From Pantoea ananatis LMG 2665 (GTDB lineage Bacteria > Pseudomonadota > Gammaproteobacteria > Enterobacterales > Enterobacteriaceae), in the NCBI RefSeq assembly GCF_000710035.2, contig NZ_JMJJ01000005.1, forward strand, positions 868,001 to 932,000: a stretch of DNA of 64,000 nt, in the 5' to 3' direction. Both the position numbers and the translations under genes were made by a program. This document shows, one piece after another, positions 50,578-59,563 of this stretch. The notes below the pieces were generated by a model that was not told where the DNA came from, searched no databases, and was given only the letters and a program-made list of their open reading frames with translations. Position 1 is the stretch's first letter; the number at the start of each line of letters is the position of its first letter.

Positions 50578-51253
50578 TCCTGTTACTGTCCTGATTGTTG
50601 AAGATGAGCCTGAACTGGCTCAGCTTCATGCAGAACTGATTGGTAAGCACCCTGAGCTCAGGCTGGTCGGCATAGCCAGCTCCCTGGCAGAAGCCAGACA
50701 GCAGCTTGAACTGACCGCGCCACAGTTGGTGCTGCTGGATAACTACCTGCCTGATGGCAAAGGCATCACCCTGATTGGCGATCCGTTGCTGGCCAACGCG
50801 AACTGCTCCATTATTTTTATTACGGCGGCCAGTGATATGGATACCTGCAGCCAGGCCATTCGCAACGGTGCCTTTGATTACGTGCTTAAACCGGTATCCT
50901 GGAAACGCCTTAACCGCTCGCTTGCCAACTTCATCGCCTTCGCAGACCAGCAGCGCACATGGAAAATTGTCGATCAGAAAAATGTCGATGTACTGTATCA
51001 GTTGCAGGCGAAGAACTACCCGCACGATAACGGCAGCAAAGGCATTGAGGAAAATACCCTGGCCCGGGTTCAGACACTGTTTACGCCCGCCACAACGCGC
51101 CTTTTTTCGGTCGATGAGGTGATGACAGAAACCGGGCTCAGTAAAACGACCGCCCGCCGCTACCTGGAGCACTGCGTGGAAACCGGCTTTCTGACGGTCG
51201 AAATGCTGTATGGCAAGGTGGGCCATCCCCGGCGCATGTACAAACGCACCTGA
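50567..51253 (+). CDS. CitB/DcuR-family response regulator
   Basis: A 228-residue response regulator. The receiver has E12-D13, phosphoacceptor D58 (VLLDNYLPDGKG) and K107-equivalent (DYVLKPVSWKRL). The C-terminal HTH (about 178-225: FSVDEVMTETGLSKTTARRYLEHC) is typical of CitB/DcuR/DpiA. Encoded in overlap with the CitA-like kinase. It most likely activates the divergent 2HCT transporter gene (inference from arrangement). Confidence 0.88.
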   Translation: MQHDPVTVLIVEDEPELAQLHAELIGKHPELRLVGIASSLAEARQQLELTAPQLVLLDNYLPDGKGITLIGDPLLANANCSIIFITAASDMDTCSQAIRNGAFDYVLKPVSWKRLNRSLANFIAFADQQRTWKIVDQKNVDVLYQLQAKNYPHDNGSKGIEENTLARVQTLFTPATTRLFSVDEVMTETGLSKTTARRYLEHCVETGFLTVEMLYGKVGHPRRMYKRT

Positions 51254-51418
51254 CCGAACGGGTGTCCCGTGCTCGCCCTGCGCCGGTTCAGTCAGGTGGC
51301 TTTCAGGGGCAAAATGCGGCGCCAATCCCGTGACGTCACCGGCCCGTCTGGCCCGCATGCTGTAATCCGAAACAAAAAAAACTGTCCTTTGCTCTTCCCG
51401 TCATCCGCAAACTGATTA

Positions 51419-51445
51419 CTATAGGTTTTCACCCGATTCCTATAG
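51419..51445. promoter_or_regulatory. inverted repeat upstream of ampH
   Basis: CTATAGG (51419-51425) and CCTATAG (51439-51445) form perfect 7-bp arms with a 13-base spacer, ending 20 bp before the ampH start. A possible operator. Confidence 0.35.
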
Positions 51446-51465
51446 CGAAGCCCTCTCCGTTGAAA

Positions 51466-52629
51466 ATGCGCACTCCTTACGTACTGGCTCTACTGGTTTC
51501 TTTGCTTCCCCTTAAAAGCATGGCGCAGGTTGCGCCCGATCCGTTGCTGGCATCCCAAATTGTTGACCGCTATGCGGAGCATATCTTCTATGCCAGCGGT
51601 GCGACAGGCATGGCGCTGGTCGCAATAGATGGTAATCAGCGGGTTTTCGCCAGCTTTGGTGACACGCGGCCAGGAAACAATATTCGCCCCCAAAAGGATT
51701 CGTTAATTCGTATTGCCTCACTGAGCAAGCTGATGACCAGTGAAGTCATGGTGAAGATGGCCGAGCGCGGGGAGATTCGCCTTGACGATCCGCTCAGTAA
51801 ATATGCACCGCCCGGAAAGCGGGTGCCCAGTTTTGATGGTCAGCCCATTCGGCTGATTAACCTGTCTACCCATACCAGCGGTCTGCCGCGAGAGCAGCCC
51901 GGCGGCAAACCCCATCGTCCGGTGTTTGTCTGGCCGACACAGAGTGAACGCTGGCGTTGGTTAAACACGGCCAGCCTTAAAGCCGCCCCCGGCACCAATG
52001 CGGCCTATTCCAATCTCGGTTATGACCTGCTGGGCGATGCGCTGTCGCGCGCGGCCGGTAAGCCTTATCCTGCCCTGCTGCAGCAGTTAATTACCCGTCC
52101 GCTGGGGATGAAAGACACCACCTTTACGCCGTCACCTGAGCAGTGCGCACGCCTGATGGTGGCGGAAAAAGGCGCCAGCCCCTGTAATAACACGCTGGCG
52201 GCCATCGGCAGCGGTGGCGTATATTCGACGCCTGATGATATGGGCCGCTGGATGCAGCAGTTCCTCAACTCCTCGGTAAATCACCGTACGCCACAGATCG
52301 ACCGCCTGCAGACGCTGATCTACCGTCGCGACCAGTTGCATAAAGTTGACGGCATGGACGTGCCGGGCAAAGCCGACGCGCTGGGAATGGGGTGGGTTTA
52401 TATGGGGCCGGCCAACGGTCGCCCTGGCATTATCCAGAAAACCGGCGGCGGCGGCGGCTTCATCACCTATATGGCGATGGTTCCCCAGCAAAACGTCGGG
52501 GTTTTTGTGGTCGTTACCCGCTCGCCTCTGACGCGCTTTACGCCGATGAGTGACGGCGTAAACAACCTGCTCGCTGAGCTGGTGGGCAATCAGAACGGCT
52601 CGCCGATGATGGTCCAGGCGATTCCTTAA
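51466..52629 (+). CDS. ampH: D,D-carboxypeptidase/endopeptidase AmpH (class C PBP)
   Basis: Periplasmic penicillin-binding protein related to AmpC beta-lactamase, acting on peptidoglycan side chains and cross-links. It has 387 residues (E. coli AmpH 385). A signal peptide ends near residue 20 (KSMA-QVAP). The active site is S85-L-S-K88 and the YxN motif is Y181-S-N183. The KTG-equivalent is KTGGGGGFITYMAM. ATG at 51466 or TTG at 51460 can start. Its stop overlaps that of the convergent DUF1176 gene. E. coli keeps ampH elsewhere (near sbmA), so this is a rearranged place. Confidence 0.93.
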   Translation: MRTPYVLALLVSLLPLKSMAQVAPDPLLASQIVDRYAEHIFYASGATGMALVAIDGNQRVFASFGDTRPGNNIRPQKDSLIRIASLSKLMTSEVMVKMAERGEIRLDDPLSKYAPPGKRVPSFDGQPIRLINLSTHTSGLPREQPGGKPHRPVFVWPTQSERWRWLNTASLKAAPGTNAAYSNLGYDLLGDALSRAAGKPYPALLQQLITRPLGMKDTTFTPSPEQCARLMVAEKGASPCNNTLAAIGSGGVYSTPDDMGRWMQQFLNSSVNHRTPQIDRLQTLIYRRDQLHKVDGMDVPGKADALGMGWVYMGPANGRPGIIQKTGGGGGFITYMAMVPQQNVGVFVVVTRSPLTRFTPMSDGVNNLLAELVGNQNGSPMMVQAIP

Positions 52630-53681
52630 CCGCTCACCGCTGATGAGGCTGACTGGCTCACCCAAAGCGTGGGCCAGTCGTCACTGCTGTGCCAGGCATC
52701 GCAGGTTGACTCCTCGGCATACTCGGCTAAAACAAAATGCTCGCCGTCAAACTGCCAGCGGGTCGCGGTACCACAGTCGCCAAGTCCGCGTCCTTTGCCA
52801 AAGGTATAGAGCTGCCCGCTTGCCGCATCATAATCTGCGTTAATCAGCTCCAGCTGGCGCTCTGATGCGCCCGGCGGGGTAAAAGGCAAGGTCAGCGTAA
52901 TCCCACGCGCCACATAGGGCGGCGCACGCGTTACTTCAAAAGCCAGATCGATCACGTTATATGCGCCCATTTCACAGCTGACCAGCAGCAGCGCTTTTTT
53001 GTCTGTCAGCGGCGAGACGCTGACTTCGCGGCGCAGGGGATCAAGGGAACAGGTATCCGAATTTACCCGCCACGTTCCGTAGTCGATCAGCCCGCTGGTC
53101 TCGTCACGCGTCAGTGGCGCAGGCGCAGCCATCGCCGGCGGCAGTTGCGGTACGGCCGGTGCGGCCGGGACGCCGGTTCTTCCTCCGCGCCTGACCCAGG
53201 CACTCATGCTATTCACCCGGCCCTGCACATCGTCCATAAATAACAACGCGGCTTTCATACCGCGCAACGAAATCTGCGGACCGGCATTGAACGTCAGCTG
53301 CAGGCTTTTCGCATCCATGGTCAGTTCAAGAAATTCGTTAATGGCGATAGGATTGCTGGTAGCAAGATGGTGTGGCTCAACCGTCCAGTGCTTGAAGTCA
53401 GGCCGCAGCCGACGTTGATCGACTAAAAGATTATCTTGCAGCGCCGGGCCGGGCAGCGCGCCGCTGTATGCACTGCCGTAATCGATGCGCAGTAACGGTT
53501 TGTCATCGGATCCCGCACTGCGGGAAAGCGTCATAACCAGGCCCTGGTCGCCAGGTATGCTGCGCGCAACGCAATGCGCCGCATTATTGCAGGTGAGTTG
53601 CCAGTCAGAAAACAGCTTCTGTACCGGATCAGCCTGAGCAGCGGCAACCATAAAAACAGACAACGCAAACAGCGATTTCAT
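52626..53681 (-). CDS. DUF1176 secreted protein
   Basis: A 351-residue protein of unknown function. From the ATG at 53681 it has a signal peptide (MKSLFALSVFMVAAAQA-DPV). DUF1176 features follow: FSDWQLTCNNAAHCVARS near the N-terminus, a Pro/Ala-rich linker in the middle (GRTGVPAAPAVPQLPPAMAA) and the C-terminal LINADYDAASGQLYTFGKGRGLGDCGTATRWQFDG. Cysteines (C28/C35 region and two near the C-terminus) suggest periplasmic disulfides. The frame is open for 34 codons upstream but without homology. Convergent with ampH with overlapping stop codons. Confidence 0.8.
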   Translation of the reverse strand: MKSLFALSVFMVAAAQADPVQKLFSDWQLTCNNAAHCVARSIPGDQGLVMTLSRSAGSDDKPLLRIDYGSAYSGALPGPALQDNLLVDQRRLRPDFKHWTVEPHHLATSNPIAINEFLELTMDAKSLQLTFNAGPQISLRGMKAALLFMDDVQGRVNSMSAWVRRGGRTGVPAAPAVPQLPPAMAAPAPLTRDETSGLIDYGTWRVNSDTCSLDPLRREVSVSPLTDKKALLLVSCEMGAYNVIDLAFEVTRAPPYVARGITLTLPFTPPGASERQLELINADYDAASGQLYTFGKGRGLGDCGTATRWQFDGEHFVLAEYAEESTCDAWHSSDDWPTLWVSQSASSAVSG

Positions 53682-53913
53682 CCCATACCACATTAAGAAA
53701 ATCGAACCCCAACTTCTTTGAGTGGAAGATGATAGCGCAATAGCGCACGTCACGAGGGCCGCATTCTGTGAAGTGCTCAGCAAGCGCAGCTAACCGACTA
53801 AAAAACATCCGCTTTACAACAAAAGAAAGGCGGTGATCTCTGCAGAATAGTCATCATGCTGTTTCACTCTGTTGCGCTCAATCGGATTCGTCGGACATTC
53901 CCGCCAGTCGAAT

Positions 53914-53939
53914 CGGTCAAATACACATAAACGGTCAAA
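53914..53939. promoter_or_regulatory. direct repeats CGGTCAAA upstream of the DeoR-type gene
   Basis: CGGTCAAA occurs at 53914-53921 and 53932-53939, 18 bp apart start to start, so on the same face within about two helical turns. DeoR-family repressors often bind direct repeats; assignment to the adjacent regulator is inference. Confidence 0.35.
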
Positions 53940-54019
53940 AACAGGCATGTTATAGTCGCCACAGGTGCAGGCATAAAAGCCTGTCAGCCCTGTTTCTTAC
54001 GGTTAATTAACCCTAATTT

Positions 54020-54035
54020 AGTGATATCAGTCACG
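54020..54035. promoter_or_regulatory. CRP-like binding site upstream of the sugar operon
   Basis: AGTGA-TATCAG-TCACG has the exact GTGA-N6-TCAC core of the CRP consensus (TGTGA-N6-TCACA) in AT-rich flanks. It is centred about 157 bp before the DeoR-type gene. Catabolite control of a sugar operon would make sense. Confidence 0.55.
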
Positions 54036-54183
54036 TCTTTAATATACCTATTACATAGTTTTTCATAAAAAACCCAACAAATATCTCTTTACGCACGCTG
54101 TGAGAAGAGTGACCTGCGTAGCCACGCTCAGGCCACATTTTTGCCGCGTGCCTTCCAGTACTTTATAACCCTCGGAGGCCAGC

Positions 54184-55014
54184 ATGTTGCCGATTGAACG
54201 CCAGCAGAGAATTATTGATGAATTAATGCGTAATGGACGCGTGATTGTCGCTGAACTGACCGCCTTATGTCAGGTTTCGCAGGAAACGATTCGTCGGGAT
54301 TTAGCCCAACTGGAAAAGAAAGGCATACTCCAGCGAAGCCATGGCGGCGCTGTTCCGGTTAAACAATATAATGCAGCCATTCAGATAAATAACCGGGCCA
54401 TTAATGAGTATGAATTATCTTTCCGGCAGCGAATTAATGAACATGTCGATGCCAAAATGACCATTGCTAAGCGGGCGCTGGGGTTTATTAGCCCAGGCGA
54501 TTGTTTATTACTCGATAGTAGTACCACGTGTTTTTATCTGGCCCGACAGTTACCGGATATTGAATTAACTGTATTAACTAATTCTTTACGCATTGTGCAG
54601 ACCCTGGCGGCGCGCAGCAGTATTCGCACGATCTGCCTGGGTGGCGAATATTCCGATCGCTATGAAGATTTTCACGGCATCGTGACTGAACAACCGTTAA
54701 AAGAGTTTCAAATAAATAAAATCTTTTTTTCCTGTAGCAGTTTGGGCAACGACGGTTATTTACGCGAGGGGAATGAACATAATGCACATTTAAAACAACA
54801 ACTCATTCTGGCAGCTGAACGCAAACATTTATTAATGGATAGCTCTAAGTTTCTTCGGCCCTCATTCGCGCGTGTTTGTCATTATCGCGATGTGGATTTT
54901 CTTATTACCGACCAGTTAAAAGATAAAGAGCTGGAACAGGAACTGGCGTGGAACGGGGTAAATATTATCGACTGTTCACAACGGCCTCAGTCCGTGCAGC
55001 TTATTAATCAATAA
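54184..55014 (+). CDS. DeoR-family transcription regulator
   Basis: A 276-residue sugar-responsive regulator, probably the repressor of the following operon. The N-terminal winged helix is at 4-57 (RQQRIIDELMRNGRVIVAEL...VSQETIRRDLAQLEKKGILQRSHGGAV). The C-terminal sugar-phosphate-isomerase-like effector domain has DCLLLDSSTTCFYLARQL, LTVLTNSLRIVQTL and LMDSSKFLRPSF. Base composition and codon choice are visibly more AT-rich than in the downstream genes. The operon's first structural gene starts 11 bp after its stop, so it is part of the same transcript. E. coli als uses an RpiR-type regulator instead. Confidence 0.88.
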   Translation: MLPIERQQRIIDELMRNGRVIVAELTALCQVSQETIRRDLAQLEKKGILQRSHGGAVPVKQYNAAIQINNRAINEYELSFRQRINEHVDAKMTIAKRALGFISPGDCLLLDSSTTCFYLARQLPDIELTVLTNSLRIVQTLAARSSIRTICLGGEYSDRYEDFHGIVTEQPLKEFQINKIFFSCSSLGNDGYLREGNEHNAHLKQQLILAAERKHLLMDSSKFLRPSFARVCHYRDVDFLITDQLKDKELEQELAWNGVNIIDCSQRPQSVQLINQ

Positions 55015-55025
55015 ATGGAGTCACT

Positions 55026-56006
55026 ATGAAAAAACAGCTTATCGCCTGCTCCCTGATCGCATTATTCGCATTCCAGGCTCAGGCAGCAGAAAAAATACGT
55101 ATGGGCATCGTGGTGAAAATTGGCGGTATTCCATGGTTCAACGCGATGGAAGCCGGGATTAAAAGTGAAGCGGCGAAAAGCGGCATAGATGCATGGATGG
55201 TCGGACCCACCGCAGCCGATCCCGCCTTGCAGGTACGCGCTATTGAGGATTTGATTGCGCAGAAAGTCGATATCATTGGCGTGGTCCCCAACGATCCTAA
55301 AGTCCTGGAGCCCGTCTTACAGCGGGCGCGCGATGCGGGCATCAAAGTGATTACCCATGAATCACCGAGTCAGAAATTCGCCAACTGGGACTTTGAGTTA
55401 GTGGATGCAGCCACCCACGGCATCAACCATATGAAAGCGCTGGCAGCCTGTATGCACGATGAAGGGCAATACGCCATGTACGTTGGCAGCCTGACGGTGC
55501 CGCTCCACCAGCAGTGGACCGACGCCGCGCTGGCGTATCAAAAACAGCATTATCCCAAAATGCAGTTGGTCACCGACAAATTTGGCGTAGGCGAATCGCT
55601 GGATGATTCAATCCGTACCACCAACGAGCTGATGTCTAAATATCCCAATCTGAAAGGGATTTTAGCCTTTGGCTCACAGGGCCCTATCGGCGCAGGACGG
55701 GCCGTAATGAACCGCAATAAGATTAACCAGGTGTGCGTCATCGGAGCCTTCAGTCCGGGCCAGGGCGCGCAGCTCGTCAACCGGGGCGCGATCAAAGGCG
55801 GCTATATCTGGAATCCCCATACGGCCGGTGAAGTGTTTGTCCGTCTTGCCGAGATGATGGAGAAAAACACGCCCATTAAAGATGGCATGACCATTGAGGG
55901 ATTAGGCAAGGTCCGGGTCGATGACACGACGCATACCCTTCTGGGCAATAACACCGAAAGCCTGGATAAAGCCAACCTGCCGAAACTGATTAAGCTGGGG
56001 CTGTAG
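55026..56006 (+). CDS. sugar ABC transporter periplasmic binding protein
   Basis: A 326-residue periplasmic receptor of the RbsB/LsrB type (Peripla_BP_4). The signal peptide is MKKQLIACSLIALFAFQAQA (20). The mature part begins EKIRMGIVVKIGGIPWFNAMEAGI and shows two Rossmann-like lobes (VDIIGVVPNDPKVLEPVLQRARDAGIKVITHES; LKGILAFGSQGPIGAGRAV; VCVIGAFSPGQGAQLVNRGAIKGGYIWNP). It looks closer to RhaS/LsrB receptors than to E. coli AlsB by eye. GGAG precedes the ATG by 6 bases. Confidence 0.9.
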   Translation: MKKQLIACSLIALFAFQAQAAEKIRMGIVVKIGGIPWFNAMEAGIKSEAAKSGIDAWMVGPTAADPALQVRAIEDLIAQKVDIIGVVPNDPKVLEPVLQRARDAGIKVITHESPSQKFANWDFELVDAATHGINHMKALAACMHDEGQYAMYVGSLTVPLHQQWTDAALAYQKQHYPKMQLVTDKFGVGESLDDSIRTTNELMSKYPNLKGILAFGSQGPIGAGRAVMNRNKINQVCVIGAFSPGQGAQLVNRGAIKGGYIWNPHTAGEVFVRLAEMMEKNTPIKDGMTIEGLGKVRVDDTTHTLLGNNTESLDKANLPKLIKLGL

Positions 56007-56008
56007 AG

Positions 56009-57514
56009 ATGAGACCTGTCGCACCGCAGACGCTCGTGACGTTAGATGCGTTGTCGAAAACGTTTGGTGGTCATCGTGCGCTGAGCGATATTTCGCTGAC
56101 GCTGCTGGCCGGAGAAGTGCACTGCCTTGCCGGGACGAATGGTTGTGGCAAAAGCACGCTCATTAAGGTGATTTCAGGCGTTCATGCGCCGGATGAGGGC
56201 AGCGAGATCCGTCTGGGCGAAGGGGAAATTTTGCCCCGCCTCTCAACCCAGCAGGCCAGAGACTTTGGTATACAGGTGATCTATCAGGATCTGTCTCTGT
56301 TCCCTAACCTGAGCGTGGCCGAAAACATTGCGTTTGAACACAACCTGCGTGGCCTGTTCGGCTGGCATCAGCGTAAAAGGCTGCATGCCAGCGCCCGACG
56401 TATCGTTGACGAGCTTCAGTTTGAACTCGATCTCAACGAGAAAGTGGCGCACCTCTCCATTGCCCAGCGGCAACAGGTCGCGATTTGCCGGGCACTCGTT
56501 GCCGATGCCAGGCTGGTGATCATGGACGAACCCACAGCCTCGCTAACCCGAACAGAAGTGAATCAGCTGCTGCGCACGGTGCGCTATCTCAAACAGAAAA
56601 ACATCTGTGTGGTGTTTGTCAGCCATCGACTGGATGAAGTACTGGAAATCTCCGATCGGGTGACGGTTATTCGCGATGGCCGCAGGGTTGGCAGCTGGCC
56701 AGCACAGGACATGACGCCGCACCGTCTGACAGAACTGATGACCGGACAGAAGCTGGAATATCCGTTGAAAAACGTCACGCGCAGGCGCGATCGCGTGTTG
56801 CTGGAAGTCGAACACCTCAGCCGGAGCGGGCAGTACCACGACGTGAATTTTCGTTTGTACGAAGGCGAGGTGCTGGGGCTCTGTGGCCTGCTGGGTTCGG
56901 GTCGTACCGAGCTGGCTCTGTCGCTATTTGGTATGACCCAGCCCGACAGCGGCAAGATTTGGCTGGACACGAAACCGGTACGCTTCCGTAGCCATGAAGA
57001 CGCCATCAAAGCCGGTATTGGCTATGTCTCAGAAGACCGTCTGACGCTGGGGCTGGTTCAGCAACAGTCGGTGGCCGATAACATGGTGTTGCCGATTCTC
57101 GATAAGCTGCAAAACCGCTTTCACCTGATTGATGAATACCGTAAGAACAGGCTGATCCTGCAGTGGATTCAGCAGCTTGGCGTCCGGGTAGCCGATCCCG
57201 AGCAGGCAATTTCCACGCTTTCCGGCGGCAACCAGCAAAAGATTGTTTTAGCCAAGTGGGTACTCACTCAACCTCGCCTGTTAATTCTTGACTCGCCCAC
57301 CGTCGGCGTCGATGTCGGCGCGAAGGCCAGTATCTACCAGCTGATCCACGAACTGGCGCGAGAAGGCTTATCGATTATGTTGATTTCCGATGAAGTCCCG
57401 GAGGTCTGGCACAACTGCGACCGCATTTTGCATTTCCGTGAGGGGACGATCCATGCCGAATACCAGCCAGACCGAGTGCAAGAACAGCAACTGGCGGAGG
57501 TCATCAATGCCTGA
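56009..57514 (+). CDS. sugar ABC transporter ATPase (two-domain, CUT2 type)
   Basis: A 501-residue ATPase with duplicated ABC domains, as in RbsA, AlsA and LsrA. The first domain has Walker A GTNGCGKSTL (48-57), signature LSIAQRQQVAICRAL and Walker B LVIMDEPTASLT. The second has a degenerate Walker A (GLLGSGRTELALSLFG), signature LSGGNQQKIVLAKW and LLILDSPTVGVDVGAK. Only 2 bases separate it from the receptor gene stop, and it overlaps the first permease gene by 8 bases. Confidence 0.93.
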   Translation: MRPVAPQTLVTLDALSKTFGGHRALSDISLTLLAGEVHCLAGTNGCGKSTLIKVISGVHAPDEGSEIRLGEGEILPRLSTQQARDFGIQVIYQDLSLFPNLSVAENIAFEHNLRGLFGWHQRKRLHASARRIVDELQFELDLNEKVAHLSIAQRQQVAICRALVADARLVIMDEPTASLTRTEVNQLLRTVRYLKQKNICVVFVSHRLDEVLEISDRVTVIRDGRRVGSWPAQDMTPHRLTELMTGQKLEYPLKNVTRRRDRVLLEVEHLSRSGQYHDVNFRLYEGEVLGLCGLLGSGRTELALSLFGMTQPDSGKIWLDTKPVRFRSHEDAIKAGIGYVSEDRLTLGLVQQQSVADNMVLPILDKLQNRFHLIDEYRKNRLILQWIQQLGVRVADPEQAISTLSGGNQQKIVLAKWVLTQPRLLILDSPTVGVDVGAKASIYQLIHELAREGLSIMLISDEVPEVWHNCDRILHFREGTIHAEYQPDRVQEQQLAEVINA

Positions 57515-58496
57515 CTTATCCCGTTTACGTCCTCATTCCAGCCAGGGCTGGCTGACCTGGGTTTTACTGCTGTTTATTGGGGTGTTTTCGCTGTCCAGCG
57601 ACCAGTTCCTCAGCGTACAAAACCTGCTGGATTTAGCCGAAAGCTATGCGGTCACCGGCATCTTCGCACTTGGGCTCTTTGTGGTGCTGGTCACCGGCGG
57701 CATCGATATCTCCTTTGCTGCCGTGGCCTCGGTGGTGCAGTACTTCATCGCCACCCTGTTTGTACGCTATCAGTTTGATCATGCCCTGCTGAGTATTGGC
57801 CTGGCGGTGGCCTGCGGCACGCTGTTCGGCATGATCAACGCCTGGCTCATTACCTGGCTGCGGGTGGTCTCCATCATCATCACGATCAGCATGCAGTCGC
57901 TGCTGTTTGGGCTGCTGATGTGGTCAACCGGCGGACGCAGCCTCTATCAGTTGCCTGAATGGTGGATCACCCTTCGCAGCGTGCTGCCGTTTGAGTGGCA
58001 GGGCCAGACGTTTCAGCTTGGCCTGCCCCTGCTCGTCCTGCTGGTCATCGCCACCCTGACGGCCGTGTTACTCAACAAAACGCATCTGGGCCGCCAGCTT
58101 TATGCCGTGGGCGGTGATGCGGAGTCCGCGCGGCGCATCGGGATTCGCGTTGGTTTGATTCACCTCTTTGCCTACGGCTGGCTGGGGGCGATGGCGGCCA
58201 TTGGCGGACTGGTGCAGGTTTATCGCATGGGTGAAGTGGTGCCAAACGCGTTGGTCGGCGGTGAACTGGATGTGCTGGCTGCCACCGTGCTGGGTGGTGC
58301 CAGCCTGATGGGCGGAAAAGGCACGGTCAGCGGCACCTTAATGGGGGTTTTCCTGATCGCCATTTTAAAGAACGGCCTCAACCTGATTGGCGTATCCAAC
58401 TATTTCATGAACATCGTGGTCGGTGGCGTGATTATGGTCGCCATCGCCGTCACGCACTATAAAAAGCGCAAAGAGACTGACGTCAGCTTTGTCTGA
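57507..58496 (+). CDS. sugar ABC transporter permease 1
   Basis: A 329-residue inner-membrane permease of the BPD_transp_2 family with about ten helices. GLFVVLVTGGIDISFAAVASV is the family core near residue 50-70, and GGASLMGGKGTVSGTLMGVFLIAILKNGLNLIGVSNY near 265-300 is the cytosolic loop that docks to the ATPase. The ATG at 57507, inside the ATPase gene end, was chosen over a longer frame that would read through 39 codons out of homology. Pairs with permease 2. Confidence 0.92.
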   Translation: MPDLSRLRPHSSQGWLTWVLLLFIGVFSLSSDQFLSVQNLLDLAESYAVTGIFALGLFVVLVTGGIDISFAAVASVVQYFIATLFVRYQFDHALLSIGLAVACGTLFGMINAWLITWLRVVSIIITISMQSLLFGLLMWSTGGRSLYQLPEWWITLRSVLPFEWQGQTFQLGLPLLVLLVIATLTAVLLNKTHLGRQLYAVGGDAESARRIGIRVGLIHLFAYGWLGAMAAIGGLVQVYRMGEVVPNALVGGELDVLAATVLGGASLMGGKGTVSGTLMGVFLIAILKNGLNLIGVSNYFMNIVVGGVIMVAIAVTHYKKRKETDVSFV

Positions 58497-58510
58497 TGGG
58501 AGAAGCACAC

Positions 58511-59563
58511 ATGAAACTTTTATCTGCGTTGAAACCTGACGGTACCAATACCGGCCTGCTGCTGCTCATCGCGTTTGCGATGGCGCTGTTCAGCATCCTG
58601 CTGCCCGGCCGTTTTTTTACCGATTCCACCTTTCTCAGCATGGCCTTTCAACTGCCTGAACTGGGCTTGCTCACCCTGGCGATGTTTATTGCCATTCTGA
58701 GTGGCGGATTAAACCTGGCGATTATTACCACCGCCAACCTGACCAGCCTGTTCATCGCCTGGGTGCTACTCGGCATGTTGCCAGACGGGGCGGGAACCGG
58801 TCAGCAGCTGGCCTGGCTGCTGCTGGCGGTGCTCGGTGCCATGTTGATTGCTGCACTGATTGGCCTGATCACCGGCGTGATGGTAACCCGCATCGGTGCC
58901 CATCCCATTCTGGTGACCCTGGCCACCATGATTACCCTCAACGGCATCGGCATCTGGCTGACAAAAGGCGCCGCGGTGAGCGGCATGCCGCCGGTGGTGC
59001 GCGCACTGGGCGCCGACACGCTGCTGGGCATTCCTCTGCCGCTGTGGGTCTTTTTCGTGGCCGCAGCGCTGCTGGCGGTGTTCCTGGGGAAAACCCGTGC
59101 AGGTAAGTGCATCTATATGGGCGGTAGCAACATTAATGCCACCTGGTTTAGCGGAATTAATACGCATCGCATGATCGTGCTGGTGTATGTGATTTCCAGC
59201 CTGCTATGCGTGCTGGCGGGGCTCGTGATGATGGCGCGATTTAACTCTGCGCGTATGGGCTATGGCGATGCGTACCTGCTGCTGACCGTGCTGGCCATTA
59301 TTCTTGGCGGCACCGATCCCAACGGCGGTTTTGGCCGTGTGACCGGCGTCGTGCTGGCGCTGATTGCCCTGCAGATCCTCTCAACTGGCTTCAACCTGAT
59401 GAATATCAGCCAGCACGTCAGCCTGGCGATGTGGGGCGCAGTGCTGATTGTGGTGCTGGCCGTGAAACAGGGTAAAGCCCGACTCAATGAACGCCGTGCC
59501 ATGAAGCGCAGCAAGCGCCTGAGTGCGGTACTGAATCCTCTGACTGAGAAAAAGGAAGTATGA
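58511..59563 (+). CDS. sugar ABC transporter permease 2
   Basis: A 350-residue second permease, similar in fold to permease 1 but different in sequence: LPELGLLTLAMFIAILSGGLNLAIITTANLTSLF near the N-terminus and VLAIILGGTDPNGGFGRVTGVVLALIALQILSTGFNLMN near the end. The ATG at 58511 has GGGAG 8 bases upstream; an ATG at 58496 overlaps the previous stop but lacks this spacing. Two unlike permeases are found in LsrCD and RhaPQ importers, while E. coli als has only AlsC. Confidence 0.92.
   Translation: MKLLSALKPDGTNTGLLLLIAFAMALFSILLPGRFFTDSTFLSMAFQLPELGLLTLAMFIAILSGGLNLAIITTANLTSLFIAWVLLGMLPDGAGTGQQLAWLLLAVLGAMLIAALIGLITGVMVTRIGAHPILVTLATMITLNGIGIWLTKGAAVSGMPPVVRALGADTLLGIPLPLWVFFVAAALLAVFLGKTRAGKCIYMGGSNINATWFSGINTHRMIVLVYVISSLLCVLAGLVMMARFNSARMGYGDAYLLLTVLAIILGGTDPNGGFGRVTGVVLALIALQILSTGFNLMNISQHVSLAMWGAVLIVVLAVKQGKARLNERRAMKRSKRLSAVLNPLTEKKEV

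Larger units (their letters stand above)
53682..54183. other. 500-bp AT-rich region upstream of the sugar operon
   Basis: No gene seen. It contains the DUF1176 promoter on one side and, on the other, two CGGTCAAA direct repeats, a CAGGC-n6-GCCTG inverted repeat (53968-53983) and a CRP-like palindrome. The segment 54000-54100 is markedly AT-rich. Confidence 0.5.
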
